Assembly: GCF_002355435.1 (NCBI RefSeq) | Contig: NZ_AP017313.1 | Location: forward strand, 1,364,001 to 1,428,000 | Reading direction: 5' to 3' | Source: Mucilaginibacter gotjawali | GTDB taxonomy: Bacteria > Bacteroidota > Bacteroidia > Sphingobacteriales > Sphingobacteriaceae | DNA: 64,000 nt | Shown here: one piece after another, positions 46,627 to 55,889 of the stretch | Numbering within the stretch: position 1 is the stretch's first letter | Layout of the letters: the number at the start of each line of letters is the position of its first letter | Translations under genes and position numbers: made by a program | The notes under the pieces: model-generated | Told to the model about the DNA's origin: nothing | Database searches by the model: none | The model's input: only the letters and a program-made list of their open reading frames with translations

Positions 46627-46660
46627 AAAAAACCTTGTTTTACAAGGTTTTTTCTATTTT
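46627..46660 (+). terminator. Terminator between the outer-membrane paralogues and lpxR
   Basis: AAAAAACCTTGT pairs perfectly with ACAAGGTTTTTT around a three-base loop. Because it covers the first part of the longer lpxR frame, it supports the later lpxR start. Confidence 0.88.
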
Positions 46661-46682
46661 TACCGCGAATTTATATAACCTG

Positions 46683-47648
46683 ATGAAATTTAAACTGTTT
46701 ACTTGTTTTTGCTTTTTTCTTTGTTCAACAGGCGTTTTCGCTCAAACCCACAGTACTGAGATCGGCGCTGAAACTGATAATGATTCCTATCTGCTTCAGG
46801 GTTCTGACAAGTATTATACCGATGGGATTTTTATTTACTACCGTCATGCCCTTAATGTGAGTGAAAGCTCAAAGCTGCAGAACAAGGTTTTGGGTTTTGA
46901 ATTCGGGCAAAAAATATTTAACCCGCAAAGCGGCAGTATCGCAAATGCCGAAGGCGTTGACCAACCGGGCCTTATCGACAGGCCTTTTGCTGCTTATATG
47001 TATGTAGGTGCATCATTAAACCTGTTGTATAAAGATGAAAGCAGTTTAAAGCTTACCGCAAGGGTTGGTATTATTGGCCCCGGTGCGGAGGGCAAACAGA
47101 TACAGGATTTTGTGCATGATAATTTTGGTTTTTACCACCCCAGCGGCTGGGAATACCAGATCAATAATGAGGCTCAGCTAAACCTTTCAGCCGAGTATGA
47201 TAAACTGCTTGCAAGAGGTTCATGGATTGACGTCACTTTATCAAGCTATATTAACCTTGGCAATGGGTTTACCGGGGCAGGTGTGGGTCCCCTGGTTAGG
47301 TTAGGGTCATTTAACCAGTTATTTAATTCAGTAAGTACGCAGAGTACAGCCATCAGGAAAGAAGTGGCCAATCCACTCAACCGACACGAAATATTCTTCT
47401 ATTACAAACCGTTAGCCAATTACGTGGCCTATGATGCTACCATACAGGGCGGCTTGTTTGATAACCACAGCGGGCTTGAGATCACTAAAAATAAAGAACC
47501 TTTTATATTCAGCCAGCAGTTTGGCGTCGCTTTCAGCACCAGTCGTTTTGTTTTTGATATTGCAGCTATCTTTCATACCCTGGATGATAAGGAAATGGTG
47601 CAAACACATCAATGGGCGGCTATTACGGGCTTGTACAGGTTTAGGTAA
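46683..47648 (+). CDS. LpxR-family lipid A deacylase
   Basis: An outer-membrane barrel of the DUF2219/LpxR group, which removes the 3'-acyloxyacyl chain of lipid A at the cell surface. Start ATG 46683 opens a signal peptide (MKFKLFTCFCFFLCSTGVFAQ). The mature start ETDNDSYLLQGSDKYYTDG carries the family Asn-Asp and Tyr-Thr-Asp residues, and IQDFVHDNFGFYHPSGWEYQ is the usual middle motif. The last residues GLYRFR fit a barrel end. It follows three other outer-membrane genes. Confidence 0.85.
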   Translation: MKFKLFTCFCFFLCSTGVFAQTHSTEIGAETDNDSYLLQGSDKYYTDGIFIYYRHALNVSESSKLQNKVLGFEFGQKIFNPQSGSIANAEGVDQPGLIDRPFAAYMYVGASLNLLYKDESSLKLTARVGIIGPGAEGKQIQDFVHDNFGFYHPSGWEYQINNEAQLNLSAEYDKLLARGSWIDVTLSSYINLGNGFTGAGVGPLVRLGSFNQLFNSVSTQSTAIRKEVANPLNRHEIFFYYKPLANYVAYDATIQGGLFDNHSGLEITKNKEPFIFSQQFGVAFSTSRFVFDIAAIFHTLDDKEMVQTHQWAAITGLYRFR

Positions 47649-47729
47649 GTGATTAGAGGTTAGAGGATGGAGATTAGAGATTAGTTGTTTAGTAGCTAAC
47701 TAATCTCTAGTCTCCATCCTCTAATCTCT
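47649..47729. repeat. Short-word inverted element, AGAGATTAG words, near-perfect hairpin
   Basis: Left arm 47649-47685 and right arm 47699-47729 match over about 30 bases with only a few mismatches, built of AGAGATTAG, GAGGATGG and GGTTAG words. It lies between convergent lpxR and arfB and could act as a bidirectional terminator. Confidence 0.9.
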
Positions 47730-48123
47730 TCCTTCGATTCTCCTTCTTCACAGCGTTTAATCGTTTTTTATCCAGCCGGGCCATTTTGGCAGCTTTGCTA
47801 ACTTTTGTTGCCTTGCGTATTTTGGGTTGATGCAGGGCGCGGGTAAGCAATAGTACCAGCCTTTCAACTGCCTTTTCTTTGTTCAGGTACTGGCTGCGTT
47901 CTTCGTCGCATATTACCTGTATCAATCCGTCTTTATTAAAGCGGGATTGTAATTTCAGGTTGATCAACTGTTTTTCCTCATCACTAAAGAGCAACGAGTT
48001 ATCCACCGAAAAAAGTAGCTCTACTTTACTGGATACCTTGTTTACGTTTTGTCCGCCTTTACCGCCGCTTCTTGATGTTTTGTAGGTGATTTCCTTTTGC
48101 AAGTCGGCTTTTGTAAAATTCAT
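47707..48123 (-). CDS. arfB: Alternative ribosome-rescue factor ArfB (peptidyl-tRNA hydrolase)
   Basis: A 138-residue release-factor-like protein that frees peptides from stalled ribosomes. The catalytic GGQ lies in SRSGGKGGQNVNKVSS, close to the N-terminus. The basic C-terminal tail (AKMARLDKKRLNAVKKENRRKRL) is the part that enters the empty mRNA channel. Its stop lies within the right arm of the word-repeat element. Confidence 0.93.
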   Translation of the reverse strand: MNFTKADLQKEITYKTSRSGGKGGQNVNKVSSKVELLFSVDNSLLFSDEEKQLINLKLQSRFNKDGLIQVICDEERSQYLNKEKAVERLVLLLTRALHQPKIRKATKVSKAAKMARLDKKRLNAVKKENRRKRLEDGD

Positions 48124-48131
48124 GGGCCTAA

Positions 48132-48300
48132 ATTAGTTGATTAAGTTGAATAAGTTAGAGTGAGTTGATCAGGTTTTTAAATTCGATAAAATATGTTGGC
48201 AGCAGAAGGTAAGTTTGATAACTTTAGCTTATAACCTTATGGTTATAAGCTGGTGATTTTTAACCCAATCAACTTTATCTAACTTAATCAACCACTCACT
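48132..48300. repeat. Short-word inverted element, TTGATTAAG words with inner hairpin
   Basis: The left arm (48132-48172) has TTGATTAAGTTGAATAAG; the right arm (48261-48300) has CCCAATCAAC and CTTAATCAACC. In the middle is a separate perfect hairpin AGCTTATAACC/GGTTATAAGCT (48226-48251). Words are shared with 12656-12803. It lies between divergent arfB and cmk. Confidence 0.85.
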
Positions 48301-48339
48301 TTTTTAACTACTCACTAAAAATACCTACTTTAGTAAACC

Positions 48340-49014
48340 ATGAGTGACCATATTATCGTTGCCATTGACGGCTATTCTTCCTGCGGAAAAAGTACTTTGG
48401 CAAAGGCATTGGCCAAAAAATTGCATTTTGTTTATGTGGACAGCGGTGCCATGTACCGTGCTGTGGCCCTTTATTTTTTAAGGAACAATATAGATTTGCA
48501 GGATAGCCGGCAAGTAGCTGATGCGCTTAAAAAGATCCATCTAAACTTTCACTCGCGCGATTATGAAACACATATCACTTTAAACGATGAAGAAGTATCG
48601 GGCGAAATAAGGCTGATGCCAGTCTCCGAAAGTGTGAGTGCTGTATCTGCCCTGCATGAGGTACGTACGGAGATGGTAAAGCAACAACAGCGCATGGGCC
48701 GCTCAAAAAATATAGTGATGGACGGGCGCGACATAGGCACAGCTGTTTTTCCGGACGCTACGGTTAAGATTTTTATGACCGCCGACCCGAAAGTCCGGGC
48801 CGAAAGGCGTTTTAAAGAACTGGCGCCCAAAAACCCGGATATTACCCTTGAAGAAGTTTTTGAAAACCTGGCACATCGCGATTACCAGGACACCACCCGC
48901 AAAGAGAGCCCGCTGAGACGCGCTGCAGATGCCATTATTTTAGATAATACTGACCTTACTCCTGCTGAACAGCTGATGTTTGCGCTGAGCAAGGTGGAGC
49001 CCTATTTAACGTGA
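48340..49014 (+). CDS. cmk: Cytidylate kinase
   Basis: Phosphorylates CMP and dCMP with ATP. P-loop IDGYSSCGKSTLAK at residues near 8-21, then VDSGAMYRAVALYF, VMDGRDIGTAVFPDA and the lid region ADPKVRAERRFKEL. At 224 residues it is typical of bacterial Cmk. A dCMP-deaminase gene lies just beyond the next word element on the opposite strand, giving a small pyrimidine neighbourhood. Confidence 0.95.
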   Translation: MSDHIIVAIDGYSSCGKSTLAKALAKKLHFVYVDSGAMYRAVALYFLRNNIDLQDSRQVADALKKIHLNFHSRDYETHITLNDEEVSGEIRLMPVSESVSAVSALHEVRTEMVKQQQRMGRSKNIVMDGRDIGTAVFPDATVKIFMTADPKVRAERRFKELAPKNPDITLEEVFENLAHRDYQDTTRKESPLRRAADAIILDNTDLTPAEQLMFALSKVEPYLT

Positions 49015-49138
49015 TTGCACCGATTGCTATAATGATTGCACCGATTTATGGTGACCATAGAAAAATCACTGTAATCCAAATTTAATCGGTGAAATCCAAC
49101 AGTAATCGGTGAAATCAACCCACAATCGGTGAAATCAA
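49013..49138. repeat. Short-word inverted element, ACCGATT/AATCGGT words
   Basis: The left arm (49013-49046) has two copies of GATTGCACCGATT; the right arm (49083-49138) has three tandem copies of AATCGGTGAAATC. ATGGTGACCAT in the middle is itself a palindrome. It sits between convergent cmk and the deaminase gene. Confidence 0.88.
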
Positions 49139-49143
49139 AGAAA

Positions 49144-49599
49144 TTAAACACTAAACCTTACGGCCGTTACCCCAAACTTATTTAAAAAGTCAACCCCTTC
49201 GTCACTGGCTATACCTTTATAGGCGGCGTATGACCTGTCGAAGAAAACTTTTTTTATACCCGCCGAATAAATCAGCCTTGAACATGGCAAACAGGGCGAT
49301 AAAGTAGTATAAAGTGTAGCCCCTTCAAGGTTGGCGCCGTTTTTTACAGCGTACAGTATCGCATTCTCTTCAGCATGCAGGGCAAGCGAACAACTGCCTT
49401 TTGAATCACGCGGACAGCCCACACCCGGCCACTCCTCGTCGCAGTTGTGGGTATGCGCAGGAGGCCCGTTATAGCCGATAGAAATAATCCGCGTATCCTT
49501 GGTTAAAACGGCACCGACCTGGGCCTTAACGCAGTGTGAGCGTTTGGCCAGGTCGGTTGCCAGGTTCATGAAAATATGGTCAAAACTTAATTTAGTCAT
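49144..49599 (-). CDS. Deoxycytidylate deaminase family protein
   Basis: A 151-residue zinc deaminase; start ATG 49599 (a longer frame runs into the transporter gene). It has the zinc-site motifs ALHAEENAILYAV and TLSPCLPCSRLIYSAGI, and GCPRDSKGSCSLA with extra Cys residues typical of dCMP deaminases (ComEB-like). It makes dUMP from dCMP, feeding thymidylate synthesis. It starts six bases past the sugar-transporter stop, probably in one transcript. Confidence 0.9.
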   Translation of the reverse strand: MTKLSFDHIFMNLATDLAKRSHCVKAQVGAVLTKDTRIISIGYNGPPAHTHNCDEEWPGVGCPRDSKGSCSLALHAEENAILYAVKNGANLEGATLYTTLSPCLPCSRLIYSAGIKKVFFDRSYAAYKGIASDEGVDFLNKFGVTAVRFSV

Positions 49600-49604
49600 T
49601 CTGC

Positions 49605-51275
49605 TTAATGTCCGGCGCCTAATTCTACTTCGTGTTCTATTCCTTGTTTTTTGAGTATGCCAATAATCCTCCATCCATAAAATGCAAGGTAGGAGAAACA
49701 TAAAACAGGGATGAAATAAGACTGATGAATTCCCATAATATCAGATAGTTTTCCTTGAAGAAGTGGAATAATGCCACCGCCAAGGATCATCATTACAAGG
49801 AAGGCGGAACCCTGTGAGGTATATTTGCCTAAGCCGGCAATTGCTAAAGCAAAGATAGACGGCCACAAAATACTGCAAAACAAACCACCACTCATAAACG
49901 CGTAGGTTGCTATGTTACCGGTAGTTAATAATCCTATTATCATAGCGGCCATTCCTAATAAGCCGAATATCATTAACGTACGGGCCGGACGATCCTGACC
50001 TAAGAAAAATCCTGCAATCTGGATAGCTACAACACCCGCATATGCATACAGTGGTGTAATATTTTGACCAGAAATAGAATTTACTGCTAATACAACACCA
50101 AATGCAACATATGGCACTACTATTAATAAAACTTTTCTTAACCCTTTGGAAGGATTAAAAACAGCGATGGCTCCTGCCCAACGCCCAATCATTAAACTGC
50201 CCCAGTACATGGAAATATAAGGTGCGATGGCCGAACCAGTGATGCCGCCAAAATCTTTAGTGCCTAATAACGCGCCAAGATTACTTTGAATAGTAACTTC
50301 AACGCCCACATAGGTAAAAATACCAATCATTCCTAACACCAGTTGAGGGTATTTCATTGCGCCCCAACCTTCCGGTTTTTTCTGAGCAGCCGTATTGGCA
50401 AATAGTAAACCAAATATTACAATCAACAAAGAAGTGATTGTTAAACCGAGGCCCAGAAAGTCTTTTTCTTTATTTGTTATAAAATGTAAGATGTAGTCAG
50501 GCTGTCCGTAACGTGCAAAAATGTAGCCAAAAATTACTACTAAAAAAGTAGTAATAACAATCAGCGTTGTCATTGCCTTTTTTGCGGGCTCAAAAGTTGG
50601 ATCTCCTTTACCGGAAGGTACCTTTTTGGAAAAGAAGAAAAGCGCGGCGGATAACAAAAACAGTGCGCCAACAAACATATACAGTATTTCCATTTTATCC
50701 AACGAATTTGCTTTTTGGGCAAATTGTTTGATATACTCCTGGTTTACGTTAGCAATTACTCCAAACAATGCGAATGAAACCACAACAGGGCCGATAGTTG
50801 TTCCAAATGAATTAACTCCTCCGGCCAAATTTAAACGGTTTGATGCGGTATGCGGCTCACCTAACGATGCTGCAAACGGCTGTGCTGATGTTTGCTGCAA
50901 TGAGAATCCTAAACCAACAATAAACAATGCGCCCAGGATAAGGATATAATGTCCGGAAGTAACAGCCCAGATCATCAAAGCCGCACCAAACGTACTGATC
51001 AAAAGGCCGTAGATAATACCTTTCTTAAACCCCCAGCCATTCAAAATATCTTTCCGGGCGATGCTGCTGAAAATAAAAAGTAGCAAAGCCCCGATATAAT
51101 ATGCTCCGTAAAATGCAAAATCTATGAGTTGGCTCTGAAATTGATCTAACCCAAATTTGGCTTTACAAAAAGGGATGAATACGCCATTTGACGCTCCGAT
51201 GAACCCCCAAAAAAAGAATACGGTAATTAGGGTATAGAGTGCCGATTTAAGATTTGTTGACTTGTTTTGTTCCAT
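49605..51275 (-). CDS. FucP-type sugar MFS transporter
   Basis: A major-facilitator sugar permease with at least 12 membrane segments, beginning [20 protein letters not shown], the family's first-helix pattern. [17 protein letters not shown] and [17 protein letters not shown] are typical of the FucP/GlcP group. At 556 residues it is longer than the usual 410-440; the extra length is in the middle, around the stretch [20 protein letters not shown] and the following hydrophobic segments. The substrate (hexose or amino sugar) cannot be told. Confidence 0.88.
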   Translation of the reverse strand: MEQNKSTNLKSALYTLITVFFFWGFIGASNGVFIPFCKAKFGLDQFQSQLIDFAFYGAYYIGALLLFIFSSIARKDILNGWGFKKGIIYGLLISTFGAALMIWAVTSGHYILILGALFIVGLGFSLQQTSAQPFAASLGEPHTASNRLNLAGGVNSFGTTIGPVVVSFALFGVIANVNQEYIKQFAQKANSLDKMEILYMFVGALFLLSAALFFFSKKVPSGKGDPTFEPAKKAMTTLIVITTFLVVIFGYIFARYGQPDYILHFITNKEKDFLGLGLTITSLLIVIFGLLFANTAAQKKPEGWGAMKYPQLVLGMIGIFTYVGVEVTIQSNLGALLGTKDFGGITGSAIAPYISMYWGSLMIGRWAGAIAVFNPSKGLRKVLLIVVPYVAFGVVLAVNSISGQNITPLYAYAGVVAIQIAGFFLGQDRPARTLMIFGLLGMAAMIIGLLTTGNIATYAFMSGGLFCSILWPSIFALAIAGLGKYTSQGSAFLVMMILGGGIIPLLQGKLSDIMGIHQSYFIPVLCFSYLAFYGWRIIGILKKQGIEHEVELGAGH

Positions 51276-51448
51276 TGTTTATTTCGGTTTATAAAAGAGG
51301 TGTATTTAAAACACTAAACTTAGTTATTTTTTGTAATTCTGCTATATTTTTTATTAATTAATAACAATTTTAAGTTTGGTTGTTTACCATATAAAGTTGC
51401 ATATTCGTGCGGCATTTTTAAATTGAATAAGCATAGAAGCCTAAATTA

Positions 51449-52102
51449 ATGATAGAAGCTGTTATTTCGGGTATTGGATTTGGATTAGTGCTAACGTTTT
51501 TAACCGGCCCGGTATTTTTTGCGTTAATAAAAACAAGTATTGAAAAAGGCTTTCACGCCGGCATTGCTTTGGCTTTGGGTGTTGTTTGCAGTGATATGTT
51601 TTTTGTTGGGGCCATTTTATTCGGCTCTCAATACTTTGATGTTTCCGCGCAAGACAAAATTTACGCCGGGATAGTGGGCAGCTGTGTTTTAGCAGGCATA
51701 GGGATTTACTACATCTTTAAAAAGGCTAAAGTGAACTACACCAATGTGGTGCCTACAAGGATGCATAGGGCCGGCTACTTTTTAAAGGGTTTTGCCATGT
51801 GTATTTTTAATCCGACTATACTGTTCCACTGGACGATAGTTATCGGCGCAGCCAGCACAGTTTATCACCAGGGCGTACCTAACAGGGCATTAAAAATAGG
51901 GATCATGTTTTTAACTATCCTGGTAGTGCAGTTTGGCATGGATACTACAAAGGCATTTTATGCCAATAAGCTTCGTGATAAAATTTCTGTGAAATTTATT
52001 CACCGCCTTAACCAGGTGGCCGGTATTGCGCTGATTATTGCCGCAATGGTAATACTGGATAAACTCGTTACCCATTTTATTTTCTCGCCGCCGGGAGCGT
52101 AG
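51449..52102 (+). CDS. LysE-family translocator
   Basis: A 217-residue inner-membrane exporter with about six helices, beginning IEAVISGIGFGLVLTFLTGPVFFALI, where the GPVFF motif is typical of LysE/RhtB proteins. The middle has FLKGFAMCIFNPTILFHW, matching the family's second conserved block. It should export amino acids or related small molecules; substrate unknown. Confidence 0.88.
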   Translation: MIEAVISGIGFGLVLTFLTGPVFFALIKTSIEKGFHAGIALALGVVCSDMFFVGAILFGSQYFDVSAQDKIYAGIVGSCVLAGIGIYYIFKKAKVNYTNVVPTRMHRAGYFLKGFAMCIFNPTILFHWTIVIGAASTVYHQGVPNRALKIGIMFLTILVVQFGMDTTKAFYANKLRDKISVKFIHRLNQVAGIALIIAAMVILDKLVTHFIFSPPGA

Positions 52103-52105
52103 GTT

Positions 52106-52163
52106 GAGTCTTAAGTCTGGAGTCTTAAGTCTTAAGTCTTAAGTCTGGAGTCTTAAGTCTTAA
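52106..52163. repeat. Short-word tandem block, AGTCTTA words
   Basis: Tandem variants of GAGTCTTAAGTC, in which GACTTAAGTC-type centres are self-complementary, so each copy is both word and complement. It begins a few bases after the lysE-like stop codon. Confidence 0.85.
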
Positions 52164-52242
52164 GCGGGATGGCTATGGCTTACTCACCACTCACCGTTCA
52201 CAATAATTTTCCCGGTATATTTATCTCTAAATAAACCAATTC

Positions 52243-52692
52243 ATGAAAAGTATCTTCAATTTGAATGACAACAAGGAGTTTATTGCACGCATAAATAAAC
52301 TTACTCCTTCAACAACCGCTTTATGGGGCAAAATGAATGTATCGCAAATGCTTGCGCATAGCCAGACGACGTTAATGTTAGCTTTGGGCGAAATGAAGAT
52401 GAAACGCGCCTTTATCGGCCTGATATTCGGTAAACTGGCCTTGAAGAAAATTTTGAATGACAACGAGCTTGACAAACACCTCCCGACTTTTAAGGAAGCT
52501 AAAATTACTGATCAGCGAAATTTTGAAGAAGAGAAAGCCAAATTGATAGGCCTTTTAAAACGTTTCCGGAAAGCCGGACCTGATGGCCTGGCGAAAGACC
52601 CCCATCCATTTTTTGGCGCACTGACGCCAGATGAATATGATAGGATGAATGCCAAACACCTTGACCACCATTTAAGGCAGTTTGGTGTGTGA
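52243..52692 (+). CDS. DUF1569 (DinB-like) protein
   Basis: A 149-residue cytosolic four-helix protein. WGKMNVSQMLAHSQTTLMLAL has the helix-His pattern of the DinB/DUF1569 superfamily, and HPFFGALTPDEYDRMNAKHLDHHLRQFG carries the C-terminal His pairs that bind metal in relatives. The reaction, if any, is unknown. It is monocistronic, flanked by word-repeat elements on both sides. Confidence 0.85.
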   Translation: MKSIFNLNDNKEFIARINKLTPSTTALWGKMNVSQMLAHSQTTLMLALGEMKMKRAFIGLIFGKLALKKILNDNELDKHLPTFKEAKITDQRNFEEEKAKLIGLLKRFRKAGPDGLAKDPHPFFGALTPDEYDRMNAKHLDHHLRQFGV

Positions 52693-52694
52693 AT

Positions 52695-52760
52695 TAGTTC
52701 ATAGTTGATGGTTCATAGTTCATAGCAGTGTTTTAGCCATGAACCATGAACTATCAACTT
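52695..52760. repeat. Short-word inverted element, GTTCATAG words
   Basis: The left arm (52695-52725) is AGTTCATAGTTGATGG plus TTCATAG copies; the right arm (52737-52760) is CCATGAACCATGAACTATC. It lies between convergent genes. Confidence 0.85.
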
Positions 52761-52761
52761 C

Positions 52762-54669
52762 TTACATATACCCTCTCTGGTTTTTCCCTTCCATCCAGTT
52801 CACAAAGGCGCGGTTTACTACTTTGTTACCACCGGGGGTAGGATAATTTCCACTGAAATACCAGTCGCCTGCATGATCGGGGCATGCTTTGTGCAGGTTA
52901 TCAAGGGTTTGGTAAAGTACTTTAACCTCGCATTTTATTTCTTTTGGGGTGATGATCTTTGCAATCCTGTCTGATATTTCCTGGTCAGTAAACGGCTCAT
53001 AAATTGCCTGCACATAATTTACCACTTTTTCCTTTGGCAACCCGGCGCTGTCTTTACATTTCTGGTAAACACCCAGGATGATATCTTCCTTACCGGCATC
53101 TTTTAACAGGCTGATTGCGGCTTCAAAAGCAACAAACTCGCCCATGCGCGACATGTCGATCCCATAACAATCAGGATAACGGATCTGCGGGGCAGACGAA
53201 ACCACCACGATTTTTTTAGGGCCAAGCCTGTCTAATATTTTAAGGATACTTTGTTTTAATGTCGTACCACGTACAATGGAGTCATCCAAAACCACTAATG
53301 TATCGGCGTCTTTTTTAATCAATCCATACGTGGTGTCGTAAACATGTGCCACCATTTCACTGCGATCGGCATCCTGCGTGATAAAAGTACGCAGTTTTAC
53401 GTCTTTAATAGCTATTTTCTCTACGCGTGGCGCCATGCAAAGCACTTCGGTCAGTTCTTCTTCACTTATCTTGTCTTCGCGGTTTAGCAACCTGTCGCGC
53501 TGGTATTTTTTGATATATTTATGTACACCTTCTACCATGCCATAAAAAGCCACTTCGGCGGTGTTGGGGATATAACTGAAAACGGTATTTTTTACATCAT
53601 GCTCAACCGTATTCAATATCTGTTCGCAAAGTAACCGGCCCAGCTGTTTACGCTCGCGGTAAATGGAGGCATCGCTTCCCCGCGAGAAATAAATGCGTTC
53701 AAACGAACACGCTTTTTTCTCCATCGGTTCGCTAAACATATCCTCAGTTACCTTTCCGTTCCTTTTAACGATAAGGGCATGGCCCGGCCTGATTTCCTTG
53801 ATCTCTTCTATCGGGATATTGAACGCTGTTTGTATAGCAGGACGCTCGGAAGCGGCAACCACAATTTCATCGTTATAATAATAATAGGCTGGCCTTATGC
53901 CTACCGGGTCGCGCATAACAAAAGCGTCGCCATGGCCCAGTATGCCGGCGATGGTATAGCCACCATCCCAGTTTTTGGCTGATTTGCGCAGGATCTTGGC
54001 AACATCCATATCATTAGCGATCAGTTTGCTGATCTCGATATTATCGTCAAGACCTTCGCGTTTGTACTGATCAAACAAGCCCTGGTTTTCGGTATCAATA
54101 AAGTGGCCTATTTTTTCGAGTACGGTTACGGTGTCGGCTTTTTCTTTAGGATGCTGGCCCAGGTCGTACAACTGTTGTAACAGCTCGTCAACATTGGTCA
54201 TGTTAAAGTTACCGGCTATCACCAGGTTACGGGTCATCCAGTTATTTTGGCGGAGAAATGGGTGGCAGTTTTCGATGCTGTTTTTACCATGGGTGCCATA
54301 ACGCAGGTGCCCCAGTAAAACTTCGCCCATAAAACTTACATTTTCTTTCAACCACTCAGCGTCCTGCATTTTTTCGGGGGTTTCCTTCTGGATATCCGCG
54401 AATTTTTTCTGGATATACTCAAAGATGTCTGCCACCGCGTTCGATGCCATTGAACGGTGCCTGCTGATATAGCGTTTACCGGGCTCAATATCCAGTTTAA
54501 TGGTTGCAACACCGGCGCCATCCTGGCCGCGGTTATGCTGTTTTTCCATTAAAAGGTAAAGTTTATTAAGACCGTACAGTGCAGTGCCGTACTTTTTCTG
54601 GTAATAAGAAAGTGGCTTTAAAAGGCGGATAAATGCCACACCGCATTCATGTTTAATCTGATCACTCAT
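52762..54669 (-). CDS. purF: Amidophosphoribosyltransferase (long Bacteroidota type)
   Basis: Start ATG 54669, so the glutaminase Cys lies in HECGVAF near the N-terminus after the initiator region. HNRGQDGAGVATIKL, LLGHLRYGTHGKNS and VMRDPVGIRPAYYY follow, and the phosphoribosyl site is LVVLDDSIVRGTTLKQSI. It makes phosphoribosylamine from PRPP and glutamine, the first purine step. At 635 residues it is longer than E. coli PurF, as in the Bacteroidota form. A TACCTTTG box precedes it. Confidence 0.9.
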   Translation of the reverse strand: MSDQIKHECGVAFIRLLKPLSYYQKKYGTALYGLNKLYLLMEKQHNRGQDGAGVATIKLDIEPGKRYISRHRSMASNAVADIFEYIQKKFADIQKETPEKMQDAEWLKENVSFMGEVLLGHLRYGTHGKNSIENCHPFLRQNNWMTRNLVIAGNFNMTNVDELLQQLYDLGQHPKEKADTVTVLEKIGHFIDTENQGLFDQYKREGLDDNIEISKLIANDMDVAKILRKSAKNWDGGYTIAGILGHGDAFVMRDPVGIRPAYYYYNDEIVVAASERPAIQTAFNIPIEEIKEIRPGHALIVKRNGKVTEDMFSEPMEKKACSFERIYFSRGSDASIYRERKQLGRLLCEQILNTVEHDVKNTVFSYIPNTAEVAFYGMVEGVHKYIKKYQRDRLLNREDKISEEELTEVLCMAPRVEKIAIKDVKLRTFITQDADRSEMVAHVYDTTYGLIKKDADTLVVLDDSIVRGTTLKQSILKILDRLGPKKIVVVSSAPQIRYPDCYGIDMSRMGEFVAFEAAISLLKDAGKEDIILGVYQKCKDSAGLPKEKVVNYVQAIYEPFTDQEISDRIAKIITPKEIKCEVKVLYQTLDNLHKACPDHAGDWYFSGNYPTPGGNKVVNRAFVNWMEGKNQRGYM

Positions 54670-54686
54670 GATTGGTAATGAGCACG

Positions 54687-54694
54687 CAAAGGTA
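54687..54694 (-). promoter_or_regulatory. -7 box (TACCTTTG) for purF
   Basis: TAnnTTTG match on the minus strand, 17 bases before the chosen start, which supports ATG 54669 over the upstream ATG. Confidence 0.55.
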
Positions 54695-54756
54695 TAATAA
54701 TATTGCGAAAAATTTGAATTAACAATGTCATAAAATTGCATTAATGTTTGGGGGGA

Positions 54757-54788
54757 GTGATTAGTTATCAGAGACCAGAGATTAGGTG
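54757..54788. repeat. Single arm of AGAGATTAG words
   Basis: GTGATTAGTTATCAGAGACC followed by AGAGATTAG. Only one arm is visible. It shares its word with 32190-32336 and 47649-47729. Confidence 0.6.
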
Positions 54789-54874
54789 TGTTTTTTACAC
54801 TTAGAGGCCGTTTAAAGCATAAAATTACTTGTTTAAATACCGTTTATTATTGAAAATATTTTTACTTTCATTGT

Positions 54875-55729
54875 ATGAATAAATTATACGCCTCATTTTT
54901 TTTGTTATTTATTTTTTTGGGATCGGCTTGTTTCGCCCAAAATGGCAGCCCGCTTTTTACCAATGCGATAGGTGTACAGGCCTATACGTACCGTAATAGC
55001 TGGGCGGGCGGTATTGCAAAAGTACTGGACAGTGTGAAAGCGCTTGGCATAACCGAAATGGAGGGCCCTAACCCAAAAGGTATCGGCCCGGAGGAATTTA
55101 AAAAATTATTGCATGAGCGCGGTATTTTGATGCCGTCCATCGGCGCTGATTACGGGTTGATCAGCAAAGACCCTTACCAGGTGGTAACTTTAGCTAAAAC
55201 ATTCGGTGCAGCGTTTGTGATGGTGGCCTGGATACCGCATGGCAATACTTTTACTATTGAAGACGCCAAAAAAGCGGTTGACGAATTTAACCGCGAAGGG
55301 AAAATATTGAAAGATAATGGTATTACCCTTTGCTATCACGACCATGGCTATGAATTTGGGCCTTATGGCGATGGCACGCTGCTGGATTATATCATCCAAA
55401 ACACCAATCCTGATTATGTTTCTTTTGAAATGGATATTATGTGGACCTTCCATGGCGGCGGCGATCCGGCTAAACTGCTTTATAAATACCCCACCCGCTG
55501 GAAAATGCTGCACCTGAAAGATATCCGCAAAGGCATAGCTAATGACCTTACCGGGGGCACCAGCACCCATAACGATGTGGCCTTAGGCACCGGCCAGCTG
55601 GACATCCCCGGTATATTAAGAGCCGCCAAAGCCGCAGGCATTCAACATTATTTTATTGAAGATGAAAGCCCGAACCATGCCACCCAGATACCAATTACCA
55701 TAGGGTATATTAAAGGACTGAAAGAATAG
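54875..55729 (+). CDS. Secreted sugar phosphate isomerase/epimerase-like TIM barrel
   Basis: A 284-residue protein with a signal peptide (about 1-22, ending CFAQ), so periplasmic or surface-located. The TIM-barrel metal site is suggested by CYHDHGYEF, FEMDIMWTFHGGGDP, MLHLKDI and the late FIEDES. It belongs to the xylose-isomerase-like/AP-endonuclease-2 superfamily; exported members usually act on sugars or inositols, but the substrate is not evident. A hairpin follows. Confidence 0.87.
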   Translation: MNKLYASFFLLFIFLGSACFAQNGSPLFTNAIGVQAYTYRNSWAGGIAKVLDSVKALGITEMEGPNPKGIGPEEFKKLLHERGILMPSIGADYGLISKDPYQVVTLAKTFGAAFVMVAWIPHGNTFTIEDAKKAVDEFNREGKILKDNGITLCYHDHGYEFGPYGDGTLLDYIIQNTNPDYVSFEMDIMWTFHGGGDPAKLLYKYPTRWKMLHLKDIRKGIANDLTGGTSTHNDVALGTGQLDIPGILRAAKAAGIQHYFIEDESPNHATQIPITIGYIKGLKE

Positions 55730-55738
55730 ATTAACAAG

Positions 55739-55768
55739 GAAATGCGTAGTTTTTAAACTACGCATTTC
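55739..55768 (+). terminator. Perfect 14-bp hairpin after the isomerase gene
   Basis: GAAATGCGTAGTTT pairs perfectly with AAACTACGCATTTC around a two-base loop; it is followed by TGATTT rather than a full T-tract. Confidence 0.7.
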
Positions 55769-55851
55769 TGATTTAAATGCCGCCGCTTTTTTATTAAACA
55801 GGTTCATGAAAGTTTTTTTGCAGATATAAAAACTATATTATAATTTTACAT

Positions 55852-55865
55852 ACCGAACGGTCGGT
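55852..55865. promoter_or_regulatory. Probable TetR operator ACCGAACGGTCGGT
   Basis: A 14-base near-palindrome (one mismatch from ACCGACCGGTCGGT) lies 24 bases before the tetR-like start codon. That is the classic autoregulatory position and the typical CCGnnCGG-like shape for TetR operators. Confidence 0.75.
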
Positions 55866-55889
55866 TTTATATAAAAACGAATGTAGATT

